Shown in pieces: positions 11,603-20,776 of a DNA stretch of 64,000 nt. The notes beneath the pieces were generated by a model, which saw nothing but the letters and a program-made list of their open reading frames with translations, was not told the origin of the DNA and did not search any database. The DNA is from Enterobacteriaceae endosymbiont of Donacia cinerea (lineage in GTDB: Bacteria; Pseudomonadota; Gammaproteobacteria; Enterobacterales; Enterobacteriaceae), in assembly GCF_012569925.1 (NCBI RefSeq), contig NZ_CP046204.1, positions 188,314-252,313 of the forward strand, written 5' to 3'. A program made the position numbers and the translations under genes. How positions within the stretch are numbered: the first letter of the stretch is position 1; each line of letters starts with the position of its first letter.

Positions 11603-12385
11603 ATGAAAAAATTTTTAATTATTGCTAATTGGAAATTAAATGGTAATTTAAAATTTATTAATAAAAATATTAATTTAATGACAAAAAAAATAGATAATTC
11701 TTTATCTTTTTGTAATTTATCTATAGCTCCTCCTTATGTTTATATAAACTATATAAATAATTTTTTAAAAAATACATCTATATCTTTAACAGCACAAAAT
11801 GTTGATATTCACCTACAAGGATCTTTTACTGGTGAAACATCTATTAAAATGTTAAAAGATATTGGTATAAAATATGTTATAACTGGACATTCAGAAAGAA
11901 GATTATTTCATAATGAAAGTAATAATTTAGTATCCCAAAAATTTATTTTGATTAAAAATAATGGATTAATTCCAATTTTATGTTTAGGAGAGACTGAAGA
12001 ACAAAAAAAATATAATCAAACAGAAAAAATATTTATTCAACAAATTAATAATATAATTAAAAACAGTAATATTAATATTTTAAATAAAACAATCATAGCT
12101 TATGAACCTGTTTGGGCTATTGGATCCGGAAAAAATGCTAATTTTTCTGAAATACAAAAAATTATTTTATTTATTAAAAAATATATATCTTCTTTAAATA
12201 AACAAGTAGCAAAAAATATATATTTTTTATATGGTGGTTCTGTTAATTATTCTAATATAAATACTTTTTTTAAAAAAAACATTATTAATGGATTTTTAAT
12301 AGGTAAAGCTTCTTTAGAAATAGAAAATTTTATAGCTTTAGTTAAAAAAACTGAAAAAATAATAAGTCTACTAAATAGGTCTTAA
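11603..12385 (+). CDS. tpiA: Triose-phosphate isomerase
   Basis: TpiA interconverts dihydroxyacetone phosphate and glyceraldehyde 3-phosphate. It has 260 residues (255 in E. coli). Catalytic residues are all visible: Lys in IIANWKLNGN (about residue 11), His in ITGHSERRLF (about 95), Glu in AYEPVWAIGSGK (about 170), and the phosphate-binding YGGSVN. The 3' end overlaps the convergent lysS by 15 bp, so the two mRNAs share antisense ends and no terminator hairpin is seen between them. Confidence 0.97.
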   Translation: MKKFLIIANWKLNGNLKFINKNINLMTKKIDNSLSFCNLSIAPPYVYINYINNFLKNTSISLTAQNVDIHLQGSFTGETSIKMLKDIGIKYVITGHSERRLFHNESNNLVSQKFILIKNNGLIPILCLGETEEQKKYNQTEKIFIQQINNIIKNSNINILNKTIIAYEPVWAIGSGKNANFSEIQKIILFIKKYISSLNKQVAKNIYFLYGGSVNYSNINTFFKKNIINGFLIGKASLEIENFIALVKKTEKIISLLNRS

Positions 12386-13891
12386 CATTGGAAATAAGAT
12401 TACATCCCTAATTGATTTTATATTAGTAAATAACATAATTAATCTATCTATACCTATACCTAAACCAGCTGTAGGGGGTAGTCCATGTTCTAATGCTTCT
12501 ATATAATCTTGATCATAAAAATTTTTATAAATATTTTTATCATTATTTATATCTTTAAAATTTTGTTGTTCTTCAAATCTTTTTTTTTGTTCTTCGGGAT
12601 CATTAAGTTCGGAAAAACCATTAGCTATTTCCATACCACAAATAAAAAATTCAAATCTATCAGTAAATAAAGGATTTAAATCATTTTTTCTTGATAGTGG
12701 AGAGATTTCAATGGGATATTCTGTAATAAATGTTGGTTCTATAATTTTATCTGAAATTTTTTCTTCAAAAATTTCAGAAATAATTTTACCTTGACTCCAG
12801 TTTTTATTTATTTTAACATTTAATGAATCAGCAATTTTTATTAGTTTTTTAGTATTTTCTAAATTTTCTAAAGAAAAATCAGGATAAAAATATATAATAG
12901 ATTCTTTCATAGTTAATTTATTAAATTTTTTTTTTAAATCAAAAATATAATTATCGTATTTTAATAAATAATTTTTAAATATTATTTTATAGATTGTTTT
13001 AAACAATTTTTCAAATAAAATCATCAAATCTTGATAATCGGAATATGTTATATATAATTCCATCATAGTAAATTCAGGATTATGTTGAGTTGAAATACCC
13101 TCATTTCTAAAATTTCTATTAATTTCAAAAATTTTATTAAAACCTCCAATTATAAGACGTTTTAAATAAAGTTCAGGAGCAATACGTAAATACATATTTT
13201 GATTATAAGTATTATGATATGTTATAAATGGTCTAGCTACAGCTCCTCCAGGGATATTATGCATCATAGGTGTTTCTACTTCGATAAAATCTTGTTTATA
13301 CATAAAATCACGAATATTTAATATAATTTGAGATCTTTTTTGAAAAATATTACGTGTTTTTTTATTAACAATTAAATCCAAATATCTTTTTCTATATTTT
13401 ATCTCTTTATTTTGTAAACCATGATATTTATCAGGTAATGGTCGAATTGCTTTTGTTAATAAATAGATTTTTTTACAAAAAATAGATAAAATATTAATTT
13501 TAGTTTTAAAAAGATAACCAACTACACCTATAATATCTCCAATATCATATTTTTCTAAAAATTTTTTATATTCTTTTAAAGAAATTTTATTTTGAGACAC
13601 ATAAACTTGTATTTTTCTAGTATAATCTTGAATATTAATAAAAGAAGCTTTACCCATAATTCTTAAATTTACAATACGTCCTGCAATATGAAATAATTTT
13701 TTTTTTAGAAAATGATTTTTATGATCATATTTTTTATATATTTCATTTAATGAAATATTAATTTTAAAATCATTAGGAAAAACTATATTATTATTGTTTC
13801 TTAATTCTGTTAATTTTTTATGTCGAAATTTTATTTCATTATTATTTATATTTTTAATATTATCATTAAAATTTTTTTTATTTTCAGACAT
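12371..13891 (-). CDS. lysS: Lysyl-tRNA synthetase (class II)
   Basis: LysS charges tRNA-Lys. It has 506 residues (505 in E. coli). The N-terminal OB fold includes GRIVNLRIMGKASFINIQD. The class II core carries motif 1 (FIEVETPMM), motif 2 (FEINRNFRNEGISTQHNPEF) and motif 3 (GLGIGIDRLIMLFTN). It lies 22 bp downstream of prfB on the same strand, the conserved prfB-lysS pair. The C-terminal codons overlap the end of tpiA. Confidence 0.97.
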   Translation of the reverse strand: MSENKKNFNDNIKNINNNEIKFRHKKLTELRNNNNIVFPNDFKINISLNEIYKKYDHKNHFLKKKLFHIAGRIVNLRIMGKASFINIQDYTRKIQVYVSQNKISLKEYKKFLEKYDIGDIIGVVGYLFKTKINILSIFCKKIYLLTKAIRPLPDKYHGLQNKEIKYRKRYLDLIVNKKTRNIFQKRSQIILNIRDFMYKQDFIEVETPMMHNIPGGAVARPFITYHNTYNQNMYLRIAPELYLKRLIIGGFNKIFEINRNFRNEGISTQHNPEFTMMELYITYSDYQDLMILFEKLFKTIYKIIFKNYLLKYDNYIFDLKKKFNKLTMKESIIYFYPDFSLENLENTKKLIKIADSLNVKINKNWSQGKIISEIFEEKISDKIIEPTFITEYPIEISPLSRKNDLNPLFTDRFEFFICGMEIANGFSELNDPEEQKKRFEEQQNFKDINNDKNIYKNFYDQDYIEALEHGLPPTAGLGIGIDRLIMLFTNIKSIRDVILFPMLRPI

Positions 13892-13913
13892 AATAAATAA
13901 TCCTATTCTATAT

Positions 13914-15015
13914 TTATAAACCTAATTTTAAACTAGCTTGAATAAATTTATCTAAATTACCATTAAGTACATATTGTACATCATTAATTTCAATTCCTGT
14001 TCTTATATCTTTAATTCTCGAGTTATCTAATATATAAGAACGTATTTGATATCCCCAACTAATATTAAATTTATTTTTTTCTATTTTTTTTTGTATTTTT
14101 TGTTTTGTTTTATTTTGTAATTCATATAATTTAAATTTTATTTGTTTCATAGCTTGACTTTTATTTTTATGTTGTGATCTATTACTTTGACATTGTGTTA
14201 CCAATCCAGTTGGAATATGTGTAATACGAACAGCAGATTCTGTACGATTTACATGTTGTCCTCCTGCTCCTGAAGATCGATATACATCAATACGCAAATC
14301 TTCTGAATTAATAGATATATTAATATTATCTTGAATTTCTGGATAGATAAATGTTGAAACAAAAGATGTATGTCTTCTTCTTGCTGAATTAAAAGGACTT
14401 TTTCTAACTAAACGATGAATACCATTTTCTGTACGTAACCATCCAAAAGCATAATGACCTATAATATGTAATGTAGATGATTTAATTCCTCCTATAATAT
14501 CTCCTGAAGATTCATGTATTATCTTTACTTTAAAATTTTTTTTTTCTGCCCATTTTACATACATTTTCATTATCATTTTTGCCCAATCTTGGGAATCTAT
14601 TCCTCCTGATCCAGCTTGTATATCAATAAAACAATTTTTTTCATCATTTTTTTTAATAAAAATTTTTTTTAATTCTAAAATATTTATTTTATTTCGTATA
14701 TTAGACAATATCTTTATAGATTCTTTTAATATTTTTTTATCATTAGTATCAATAGCTAAATTAATTAATTCATTAATATCAATAATTTCTTGGTTAATCT
14801 CATCTAATGATGATAATAAATTTTCTATATTTATTTTTTTTTTATTTAAAGTAAGGGTGTAATAAATATTATTCCAAATATCGGGATTTTTAAGTTTATT
14901 TTTTATTATTAATAATTTTTTTTGATATTTTGAATAATTAAAGAAACCCCCTAATAAAAATATTTTTTTCTTTTATTTCTTTTAGTTTATTTTGTATTAA
15001 ATGGATTTCTAACAT
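13914..15015 (-). CDS. prfB: Peptide chain release factor 2, with programmed +1 frameshift
   Basis: RF2 ends translation at UGA and UAA. The gene is in two frames. A 25-codon leader starts at ATG 15015 (MLEIHLIQNKLK..., aligned with E. coli MFEINPVNNRIQ) and ends RGFL at an in-frame TAA (14938-14940). A +1 shift after CTT (14941-14943) continues with Asn-Tyr-Ser to the stop at 13914, giving 366 residues (365 in E. coli). The decoding tripeptide SPF (VRKSPFNSARRRHTSF) and GGQ motif (SSGAGGQHVNRTESAVRITH) are intact. A TTG-initiated frame from 14708 would miss about 100 N-terminal residues and is rejected. Uncommon point: the in-frame stop is UAA, where the usual site has UGA. Downstream partner: lysS. 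Confidence 0.95.
14938..14952 (-). promoter_or_regulatory. prfB: Programmed +1 frameshift site of prfB
   Basis: On the coding strand the site reads AGGGGG TTT CTT TAA, the same arrangement as E. coli AGGGGG TAT CTT TGA: an internal Shine-Dalgarno element, 3-nt spacing, slippery CTT-T, then a stop as codon 26. The stop differs (UAA, followed by U), so both RF1 and RF2 could terminate there. Confidence 0.92.
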
Positions 15016-15145
15016 ATTTTTCCTAATTTTTAAATTTAAATAAAAATTAATTTAAATCTAAATTTAATTCGGCTAAACACTAAGATATAGTATATCTACT
15101 TATATTTTAAATTAATATGAACAAAAAATATATTTTAATATAATC

Positions 15146-15218
15146 TGGCCCTTGTTGGATTTGAACCAACGGCCTAACGATTATGAGTCGTTTGCTCTAA
15201 CCACTGAGCTAAAGGGCC
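15146..15218 (-). tRNA. ileX: tRNA-Ile2 (CAU anticodon, lysidine-modified type)
   Basis: The 73-nt cloverleaf has acceptor stem GGCCCTT/AAGGGCC, D arm TAGCTCAGTGGTTAGAGCA, anticodon loop CTCATAA (CAU) on stem ACGA/TCGT, and T loop TTCAAAT. The body matches E. coli ileX almost base for base (GGCCCCTTAGCTCAGTGG..., CGACTCATAATCG) and not elongator or initiator tRNA-Met. Such a tRNA reads AUA only after TilS changes C34 to lysidine, and tilS is in this window. The genome has GAT where CCA would be, so the 3' end is added post-transcriptionally. It lies between degP and prfB on the same strand. Confidence 0.95.
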
Positions 15219-15280
15219 ATTATTACTTTAGATAGTATGGTATATTTTCAAATTTATTTCAATAAAATTTATATTTTTTT

Positions 15281-16744
15281 TTAATTAAGTAAATAAAATC
15301 TTTTTTCTCCTCTCATAATATATAATAGAATTAATAATGGATGTTTATCTAAAATTTTTTTTACATCTTTTATATTTTTTGTACGTTGCTTATTAATAGA
15401 TAATATTATATCACCTTTTTTTAAACCTATCATTGATGCAGGAGAATTAGGGATTATTTTTACAACTTTTACTGCATTTTTTTTAAATTTCTTAAAAAAG
15501 AAAATTTCTTTTTTTAAAATAATATTATTTAAATATCCTCCTTCTATTCCATAATACATGGCATTTTTTTCAGAATCATCATTACAATAATCATTTAATT
15601 TTATTTTTATTATTTTAAAAACACCTTTTCTTACGATACCTAATCGAATAATAGTACCTTTGATAAGGGTACTTATTTTTGCTCTTAATAAAGTAAAACT
15701 ATATATTTTTTTACCATTTAATGTAACAATAATATCACCAGGTTGTAATTTATTATTTTTAAATGATTTAGTTTTTCGTATAAAAATACCTTTACTTACA
15801 TTAGAAGCATGCATAACTTTAGCTAATTGAGGATCAAGATCTACTCCATAAATTCCCAAAGAACCCCTTTTAACTTTACCAAATTTAATGAATTGTTTAA
15901 CTAAATTAATAACAGTATTGCTAGGTATAGCAAATCCAATTCCAATATTACCTTCATTAGGAGTTAAAATAGCGGTATTTATACCAATTAAATCTCCATT
16001 TAGATTAACTAATGCCCCTCCAGAACTACCTCTATTAATTGCGGCATCTGTTTGAATAAAATTTTCAAAATTTTCAATATTAAGTCCTGTTCTTCCTAAT
16101 CCAGATATAATTCCTGATGTAACAGTTTCTCCCAAACCATATGGATTACCTATTGCTATAGTATAGTCACCAACTTTTAAATTATCAGAATTAGCTATTT
16201 TAATATCTTTTAAATTTTTTGTTTTATCTTTAATTTGTATTAAAGCTATATCTGTTTGTGGATCTTTTCCTATAATTTTTGCTTCATAAGTTTTTCCATT
16301 ATGTAATTCTACTAAAATATAATTAGCATGATCAACAACATGATTATTAGTAATAATTAAACCTTTTTTAGAATTTATAATAACACCCGATCCAATTGAA
16401 TGAAACTTTTGTTCAAGAATATTATTACTATTTCCACAAAGAGGCGTATTTTCATATGGTGATCCTTCTTTACATAATGAAAAATGTTCATTTAAGTATT
16501 CTTGTATTTTAGAAGGTAAATTAAATTGTGATACAAAAGTACTTCCTTGAACATTAATACTAACAACTGAAGGAACAACTTTTAATAATATTTTTGATAA
16601 ACTTGGCAATGATTGATTATCATATTTTTTAGTTAAACCAAAAGGTAATAATTTAGCATTGATATTTTTATGTGTTATAGTTAATATACTAAGAAAAAAA
16701 AGTACACAAAAAATTTTTTTTAATTTTCTCATAAAAAATCTCAT
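15281..16744 (-). CDS. degP: Periplasmic serine protease/chaperone DegP (HtrA)
   Basis: DegP degrades or refolds misfolded envelope proteins. It has 487 residues (474 in E. coli). A signal peptide (basic start, hydrophobic core, likely cleavage after the Ala of NINA, about residue 30) precedes the mature protein. The catalytic triad is present: His135 in TNNHVVD, Asp165 in DPQTDIALIQ, Ser241 in NRGSSGGALVNLNG. The two loop cysteines typical of DegP are kept (SLCKEGSPYENTPLCGN). Two PDZ domains follow (about 300-390 and 410-485). Two nearby ATGs (residues 1 and 5) are possible starts; neither has a clear ribosome site. It fits with bamA and skp as an outer-membrane protein quality-control set. 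Confidence 0.96.
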   Translation of the reverse strand: MRFFMRKLKKIFCVLFFLSILTITHKNINAKLLPFGLTKKYDNQSLPSLSKILLKVVPSVVSINVQGSTFVSQFNLPSKIQEYLNEHFSLCKEGSPYENTPLCGNSNNILEQKFHSIGSGVIINSKKGLIITNNHVVDHANYILVELHNGKTYEAKIIGKDPQTDIALIQIKDKTKNLKDIKIANSDNLKVGDYTIAIGNPYGLGETVTSGIISGLGRTGLNIENFENFIQTDAAINRGSSGGALVNLNGDLIGINTAILTPNEGNIGIGFAIPSNTVINLVKQFIKFGKVKRGSLGIYGVDLDPQLAKVMHASNVSKGIFIRKTKSFKNNKLQPGDIIVTLNGKKIYSFTLLRAKISTLIKGTIIRLGIVRKGVFKIIKIKLNDYCNDDSEKNAMYYGIEGGYLNNIILKKEIFFFKKFKKNAVKVVKIIPNSPASMIGLKKGDIILSINKQRTKNIKDVKKILDKHPLLILLYIMRGEKRFYLLN

Positions 16745-16927
16745 AATATGATTTATTAAATAAAATTAATATAAAATTAATTAATTTAAATATATTGTTA
16801 TATATGATAATATATTTATAATTTTATATGATTGTCTTAACTAATTTAATTAAAATAAAATAATTTTTTACAAATTATTATACTTAATATAATATAGATT
16901 ATATCTTATATAAAGATATAAATATAT

Positions 16928-17593
16928 ATGTTTAATAAACTAAAAAAGATTGCAGCTAAAGTTGCAATAAAATATATTAAAAATAATAATATTATTGGTA
17001 TTGGATCAGGAACAACAATATCTCATTTTATTGATCTTTTATCTACTGAAAAACATAATATTAAAGGTATAATATCTGCCTCTGAAAATTCTACAAAAAA
17101 ATTAAAAAAATATAATTTTAATATTTTAAATATTAATAAAATAAAAAAAATTGGTATATATTTTGATAGTGCTGATGAAATTAATCATAAAATGCAAATG
17201 ATAAAAGGAGGAGGAGCTGCACTAACTAATGAAAAAATTATATCAAGTTTATCAGAAATATTTATTTGTATTGTTGATGAATCAAAATATGTAAAATATT
17301 TAGGTATACATCCGGTTCCTATAGAAATTATACCCTTAGCAAAAAATTTTATTATTAAAAAATTATCTTATATAGGAGCTATTGCAAAACTTCGTATAAA
17401 TACAGTTACAGAACATGGTAATCTAATATTAGATGTATATAATTTAAATTTAGATAATCCTGTTAAAATTGAAAAATATATAAATAATATTCCTGGAATT
17501 GTAACAGTTGGTTTATTTACTAAAAGATGTGCTGATATAATCATAATAGGAAATAAAAATTATACAGTATCCGTAATAAATAAAAAAAAATAA
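16928..17593 (+). CDS. rpiA: Ribose-5-phosphate isomerase A
   Basis: RpiA interconverts ribose 5-phosphate and ribulose 5-phosphate, supplying PRPP. It has 221 residues (219 in E. coli). The substrate loop GIGSGTTISHFID, the catalytic region FDSADEINHKMQMIKGGGAALTNEKI and VTVGLFTKRCADIIIIG are all clear. The second Asp of the DGADE-type motif is kept, while Gly is replaced by Ser. It is divergent from degP across 183 bp and is followed by dapF after 36 bp, possibly in one transcript. Confidence 0.96.
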   Translation: MFNKLKKIAAKVAIKYIKNNNIIGIGSGTTISHFIDLLSTEKHNIKGIISASENSTKKLKKYNFNILNINKIKKIGIYFDSADEINHKMQMIKGGGAALTNEKIISSLSEIFICIVDESKYVKYLGIHPVPIEIIPLAKNFIIKKLSYIGAIAKLRINTVTEHGNLILDVYNLNLDNPVKIEKYINNIPGIVTVGLFTKRCADIIIIGNKNYTVSVINKKK

Positions 17594-17629
17594 ATTTATT
17601 CTTTTTTTTTAAAATTTAAAATATATTAT

Positions 17630-18460
17630 ATGAAAATAAAATTTACTAAAATGCATGCATTAGGTAATGATTTTATTATTATAAACAATATAAAAAGAAA
17701 TTTTTTCTTTGAAAAAAAAATAATACAAAAATTATCTAATAGATATTTAGGAATAGGATTTGATCAATTATTATTAGTAGAATTATCATCAAATAAAAAT
17801 ATTGATTTTCATTATAGAATTTTTAATGCTGATGGTAACGAAGTAGAACAATGTGGTAATGGAGCACGTTGTCTTGCTTTATATCTGAGAATAAAAAAAT
17901 TAATATTAAAAAATGAAATATGTGTAAGTACAAAAAATCGTTTATTATATTTAAAATTATTAAATAATAATATTATTTCTGTAAATATGGGTATTCCTTT
18001 ATTTAATCCAAAAGAAATTCCATTTATTACAAATAGTATTAAAAATACTTATAAACTTTTTTTTCAAAATAAATATATTTATTTTAATGTTGTTTCATTA
18101 GGAAATCCACATTGTGTTATTCAAGTTAAAGATGTATCAAATACTGCAGTATCATTAATAGGTACATTTTTTGAAAATTATAAATTATTTCCAAAAAAAA
18201 TTAATGTAGGTTTTATGCAATATTTAAATGTTAATAATATAAAAATAAGAGTTTTTGAAAGAGGAGTAGGAGAAACTAAATCTTGTGGATCAGGTGCTTG
18301 TGCAGCTGCTGCTATAGGAATTAAAAAAAATATTTTATTAAACAAAGTTTTTGTTCATCTACCTGGAGGTAAGATAACTGTTTTCTGGAAAGGAAATAAT
18401 AATAAATTATATATGGAGGGAAGTGCTAGTTATGTTTATGATGGTAAAATAATACTATAA
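17630..18460 (+). CDS. dapF: Diaminopimelate epimerase
   Basis: DapF converts LL- to meso-diaminopimelate, for peptidoglycan and lysine. It has 276 residues (274 in E. coli). Both catalytic cysteines are visible: EVEQCGNGARC (about residue 73) and GETKSCGSGACAAA (about 220). The start MKIKFTKMHALGNDFIIIN is canonical. In E. coli, dapF leads to xerC, yigB and uvrD; here uvrD follows after 32 bp, so xerC and yigB have been removed. With dapE in the same window it shows the succinylase diaminopimelate route is kept. Confidence 0.97.
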   Translation: MKIKFTKMHALGNDFIIINNIKRNFFFEKKIIQKLSNRYLGIGFDQLLLVELSSNKNIDFHYRIFNADGNEVEQCGNGARCLALYLRIKKLILKNEICVSTKNRLLYLKLLNNNIISVNMGIPLFNPKEIPFITNSIKNTYKLFFQNKYIYFNVVSLGNPHCVIQVKDVSNTAVSLIGTFFENYKLFPKKINVGFMQYLNVNNIKIRVFERGVGETKSCGSGACAAAAIGIKKNILLNKVFVHLPGGKITVFWKGNNNKLYMEGSASYVYDGKIIL

Positions 18461-18492
18461 TAAATTTTATTTTAATTATGGTATATTAGTAA

Positions 18493-20685
18493 ATGAAAGA
18501 TATTAATTTATTAAAAAATTTAAATAGTAAACAAAGAGAAGTTGTATCTGAAATTAGAAAAAATTTATTAATATTAGCTGGAGCTGGTAGTGGAAAAACA
18601 CTTGTATTAATTCGTAGAATAGCATGGTTAATTTATAAAGAAAATTGTTCTCCTAAATCTATTTTAGCTGTTACTTTTACAAATAAAGCAGCACTAGAAT
18701 TAAAAAATAGAATTACATTATTAATAAAAAATTGTAAAAAAAATGATATTTGGATAGGAACATTTCATAGTTTCGCTTATTATATATTAAGAATTCATTA
18801 TATAGAAGCAAAATTAACAAAAAATTTTCAGATTATAGATGTTTCTGATCAAAAAATGTTAATTAAAAAAATTTTAAAAAAATTATCCTTGCAAGATAAA
18901 AATTATTCAATAAATAATATTTTAAAATATATAAATAATTTTAAAAATAATTTTTTTAATAAGAAAAAAAATTATATTTATGTGAATAATGTACAAAATA
19001 TTAATTTATCTAAAATATATAGTGAATATCAAAATTATTGTAAAATTATAGAAGTTATTGATTTTAATGACTTAATATTATATTTATATAAATTATTTTT
19101 ATATAATCCTCATATATTAAAAATATATCAAAAAAGATTTAGAAATATTTTAATTGATGAATTTCAAGATACAAATGATATACAATATAAATTTATCTCT
19201 TTATTATATAATAAATATTATAATACTAAAATTGTTCTTGTTGGTGATGATGATCAATCAATTTATGGATGGAGAGGTGCACAAATTGAAAATATGAATC
19301 TTTTTTTAAAAGATTTTGATAATGTTAAAACAATTTTATTAGAACAGAATTATCGTTCTACTTCAAATATTTTAAAAGCTGCAAATAAATTAATTTCTCA
19401 TAATAATATTAGATTAAAAAAAAAATTATGGACTCAAAAAGAAAATGGAAAACTTATTTCTATATATTTTGCATTAAATGAATTTGATGAAGCACAATAT
19501 ATTGCAAAATATATAGATAAAAATTTTATAAAAAAAAATATAAAATTAGATAACTGTGCAATTCTTTATAGAAATAATTCTCAATCTCGTATTTTAGAAG
19601 AAATTATGCTAAAATTTTGTATTCCTTATAAAATTTACGGAGGAATACGTTTTTTTGAACGTCAAGAAATAAAAAATGTTATATCATATTTAAGATTTAT
19701 ATCTAATTATAATGATGATAATTCTTTTGAAAGAATTATAAATATTCCGAAAAGAGGGATTGGCGATAATACAATAAGTATAATAAAATATGTTTCTAAA
19801 AAATATTTTTTAACATTATGGAAATCTAGTCTTTATATTTTGAAAAATAAAAAATATTTAAATACTATGTCATTTAATGCATTAAAAAAATTTATTATAT
19901 TAATTAAATCTTTAAAAAATAATTTGAAGAATAAATCATTACCAATAATTATTCAGGAAACCATAAAAAATTCTGGATTATGGAAAATGTATAACAAAAG
20001 TTGTTTGTCCGAAAAAAATTTTAATAAAATAAATAATTTAAAAGAATTAATTAATGCAGCTGTTTATTTTACAAAAATTTCATTAAAAAATACAAATAAA
20101 TTATTTTCTAAAAATACTTTATTAGTAGATTTTCTTTCACAAACATTATTAAAAGAAGATGTTAATGTGAATAAAATAAATCAAAATACTAATAATTATA
20201 TACAAATGATGACTATTCATGCATCTAAAGGGTTAGAATTTTCTGAAGTTTTTATAATAGGTATGGAAGAAGGTATTTTCCCTAGTAAAATTTCTTTTAC
20301 TAATGATAATATAAATGAGGAAAGACGTTTAGCTTATGTAGGTATTACTAGAGCAAAAAAAAAATTAACATTAACTTATACAAAAAACCGTTATTTATAT
20401 GGTAAAGAAATTAATTCAATACCATCAAGATTTATTAATGAACTACCAGAAAATTGTATTAAAAAAATTAGTTATTTGAAAAAAAATATTTCCTTTATAT
20501 CAAATAGTAATGATTTCGTAAATAAAAAAAAATATTTTATAGGACAAATAGTTTATCATCAAATTTTTGGTAAAGGAATTATTCTAAAAATAGAAATTAT
20601 TAAAAATAATAAAAAGTTACAAATTAAATTTAATAATACACTAATAAAATGGATAATGTCTAATTATATACAATCTTATATATAA
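18493..20685 (+). CDS. uvrD: DNA helicase II
   Basis: UvrD is the superfamily 1 3'-5' helicase of mismatch and excision repair. It has 730 residues (720 in E. coli). Motif I ILAGAGSGKTLVLIRRIAWL, motif II IDEFQDTND, motif III VGDDDQSIYGWRGAQ, motif IV LEQNYRST and motif VI EERRLAYVGITRAKKKLTL are all present. The extra C-terminal module (FIGQIVYHQIFGKGIILKIE ... IKWIMSNY) identifies it as UvrD, since the shorter Rep lacks it. It lies between dapF and corA as in E. coli. Retention of a repair helicase is noteworthy in a reduced genome. Confidence 0.96.
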   Translation: MKDINLLKNLNSKQREVVSEIRKNLLILAGAGSGKTLVLIRRIAWLIYKENCSPKSILAVTFTNKAALELKNRITLLIKNCKKNDIWIGTFHSFAYYILRIHYIEAKLTKNFQIIDVSDQKMLIKKILKKLSLQDKNYSINNILKYINNFKNNFFNKKKNYIYVNNVQNINLSKIYSEYQNYCKIIEVIDFNDLILYLYKLFLYNPHILKIYQKRFRNILIDEFQDTNDIQYKFISLLYNKYYNTKIVLVGDDDQSIYGWRGAQIENMNLFLKDFDNVKTILLEQNYRSTSNILKAANKLISHNNIRLKKKLWTQKENGKLISIYFALNEFDEAQYIAKYIDKNFIKKNIKLDNCAILYRNNSQSRILEEIMLKFCIPYKIYGGIRFFERQEIKNVISYLRFISNYNDDNSFERIINIPKRGIGDNTISIIKYVSKKYFLTLWKSSLYILKNKKYLNTMSFNALKKFIILIKSLKNNLKNKSLPIIIQETIKNSGLWKMYNKSCLSEKNFNKINNLKELINAAVYFTKISLKNTNKLFSKNTLLVDFLSQTLLKEDVNVNKINQNTNNYIQMMTIHASKGLEFSEVFIIGMEEGIFPSKISFTNDNINEERRLAYVGITRAKKKLTLTYTKNRYLYGKEINSIPSRFINELPENCIKKISYLKKNISFISNSNDFVNKKKYFIGQIVYHQIFGKGIILKIEIIKNNKKLQIKFNNTLIKWIMSNYIQSYI

Positions 20686-20755
20686 AAAATTAAATATATT
20701 TATAAAATAAAATTTAAAAAATAAATATATTTATTTAATATTAATTAAAATAATA

Positions 20756-20776
20756 TCCTAATTAGGAGTTATTATG
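20756..20776 (+). promoter_or_regulatory. corA ribosome-binding site inside a short palindrome
   Basis: The strong Shine-Dalgarno AGGAG (20764-20768) sits 5 bp before the ATG and forms one half of the 12-nt palindrome TCCTAATTAGGA (20756-20767). The pairing is only 4 bp with an AATT loop, so a real regulatory hairpin is uncertain. Confidence 0.4.

Noticed and set aside
13914-14708. prfB as a 264-residue protein starting at TTG 14708
   Set aside because: The frame continues upstream with clear RF2 sequence to a canonical frameshift site and a leader starting at 15015.
15146-15218. tRNA-Met reading of the CAU tRNA
   Set aside because: The acceptor, D and T arms match tRNA-Ile2 (ileX) nearly base for base, unlike elongator or initiator tRNA-Met.
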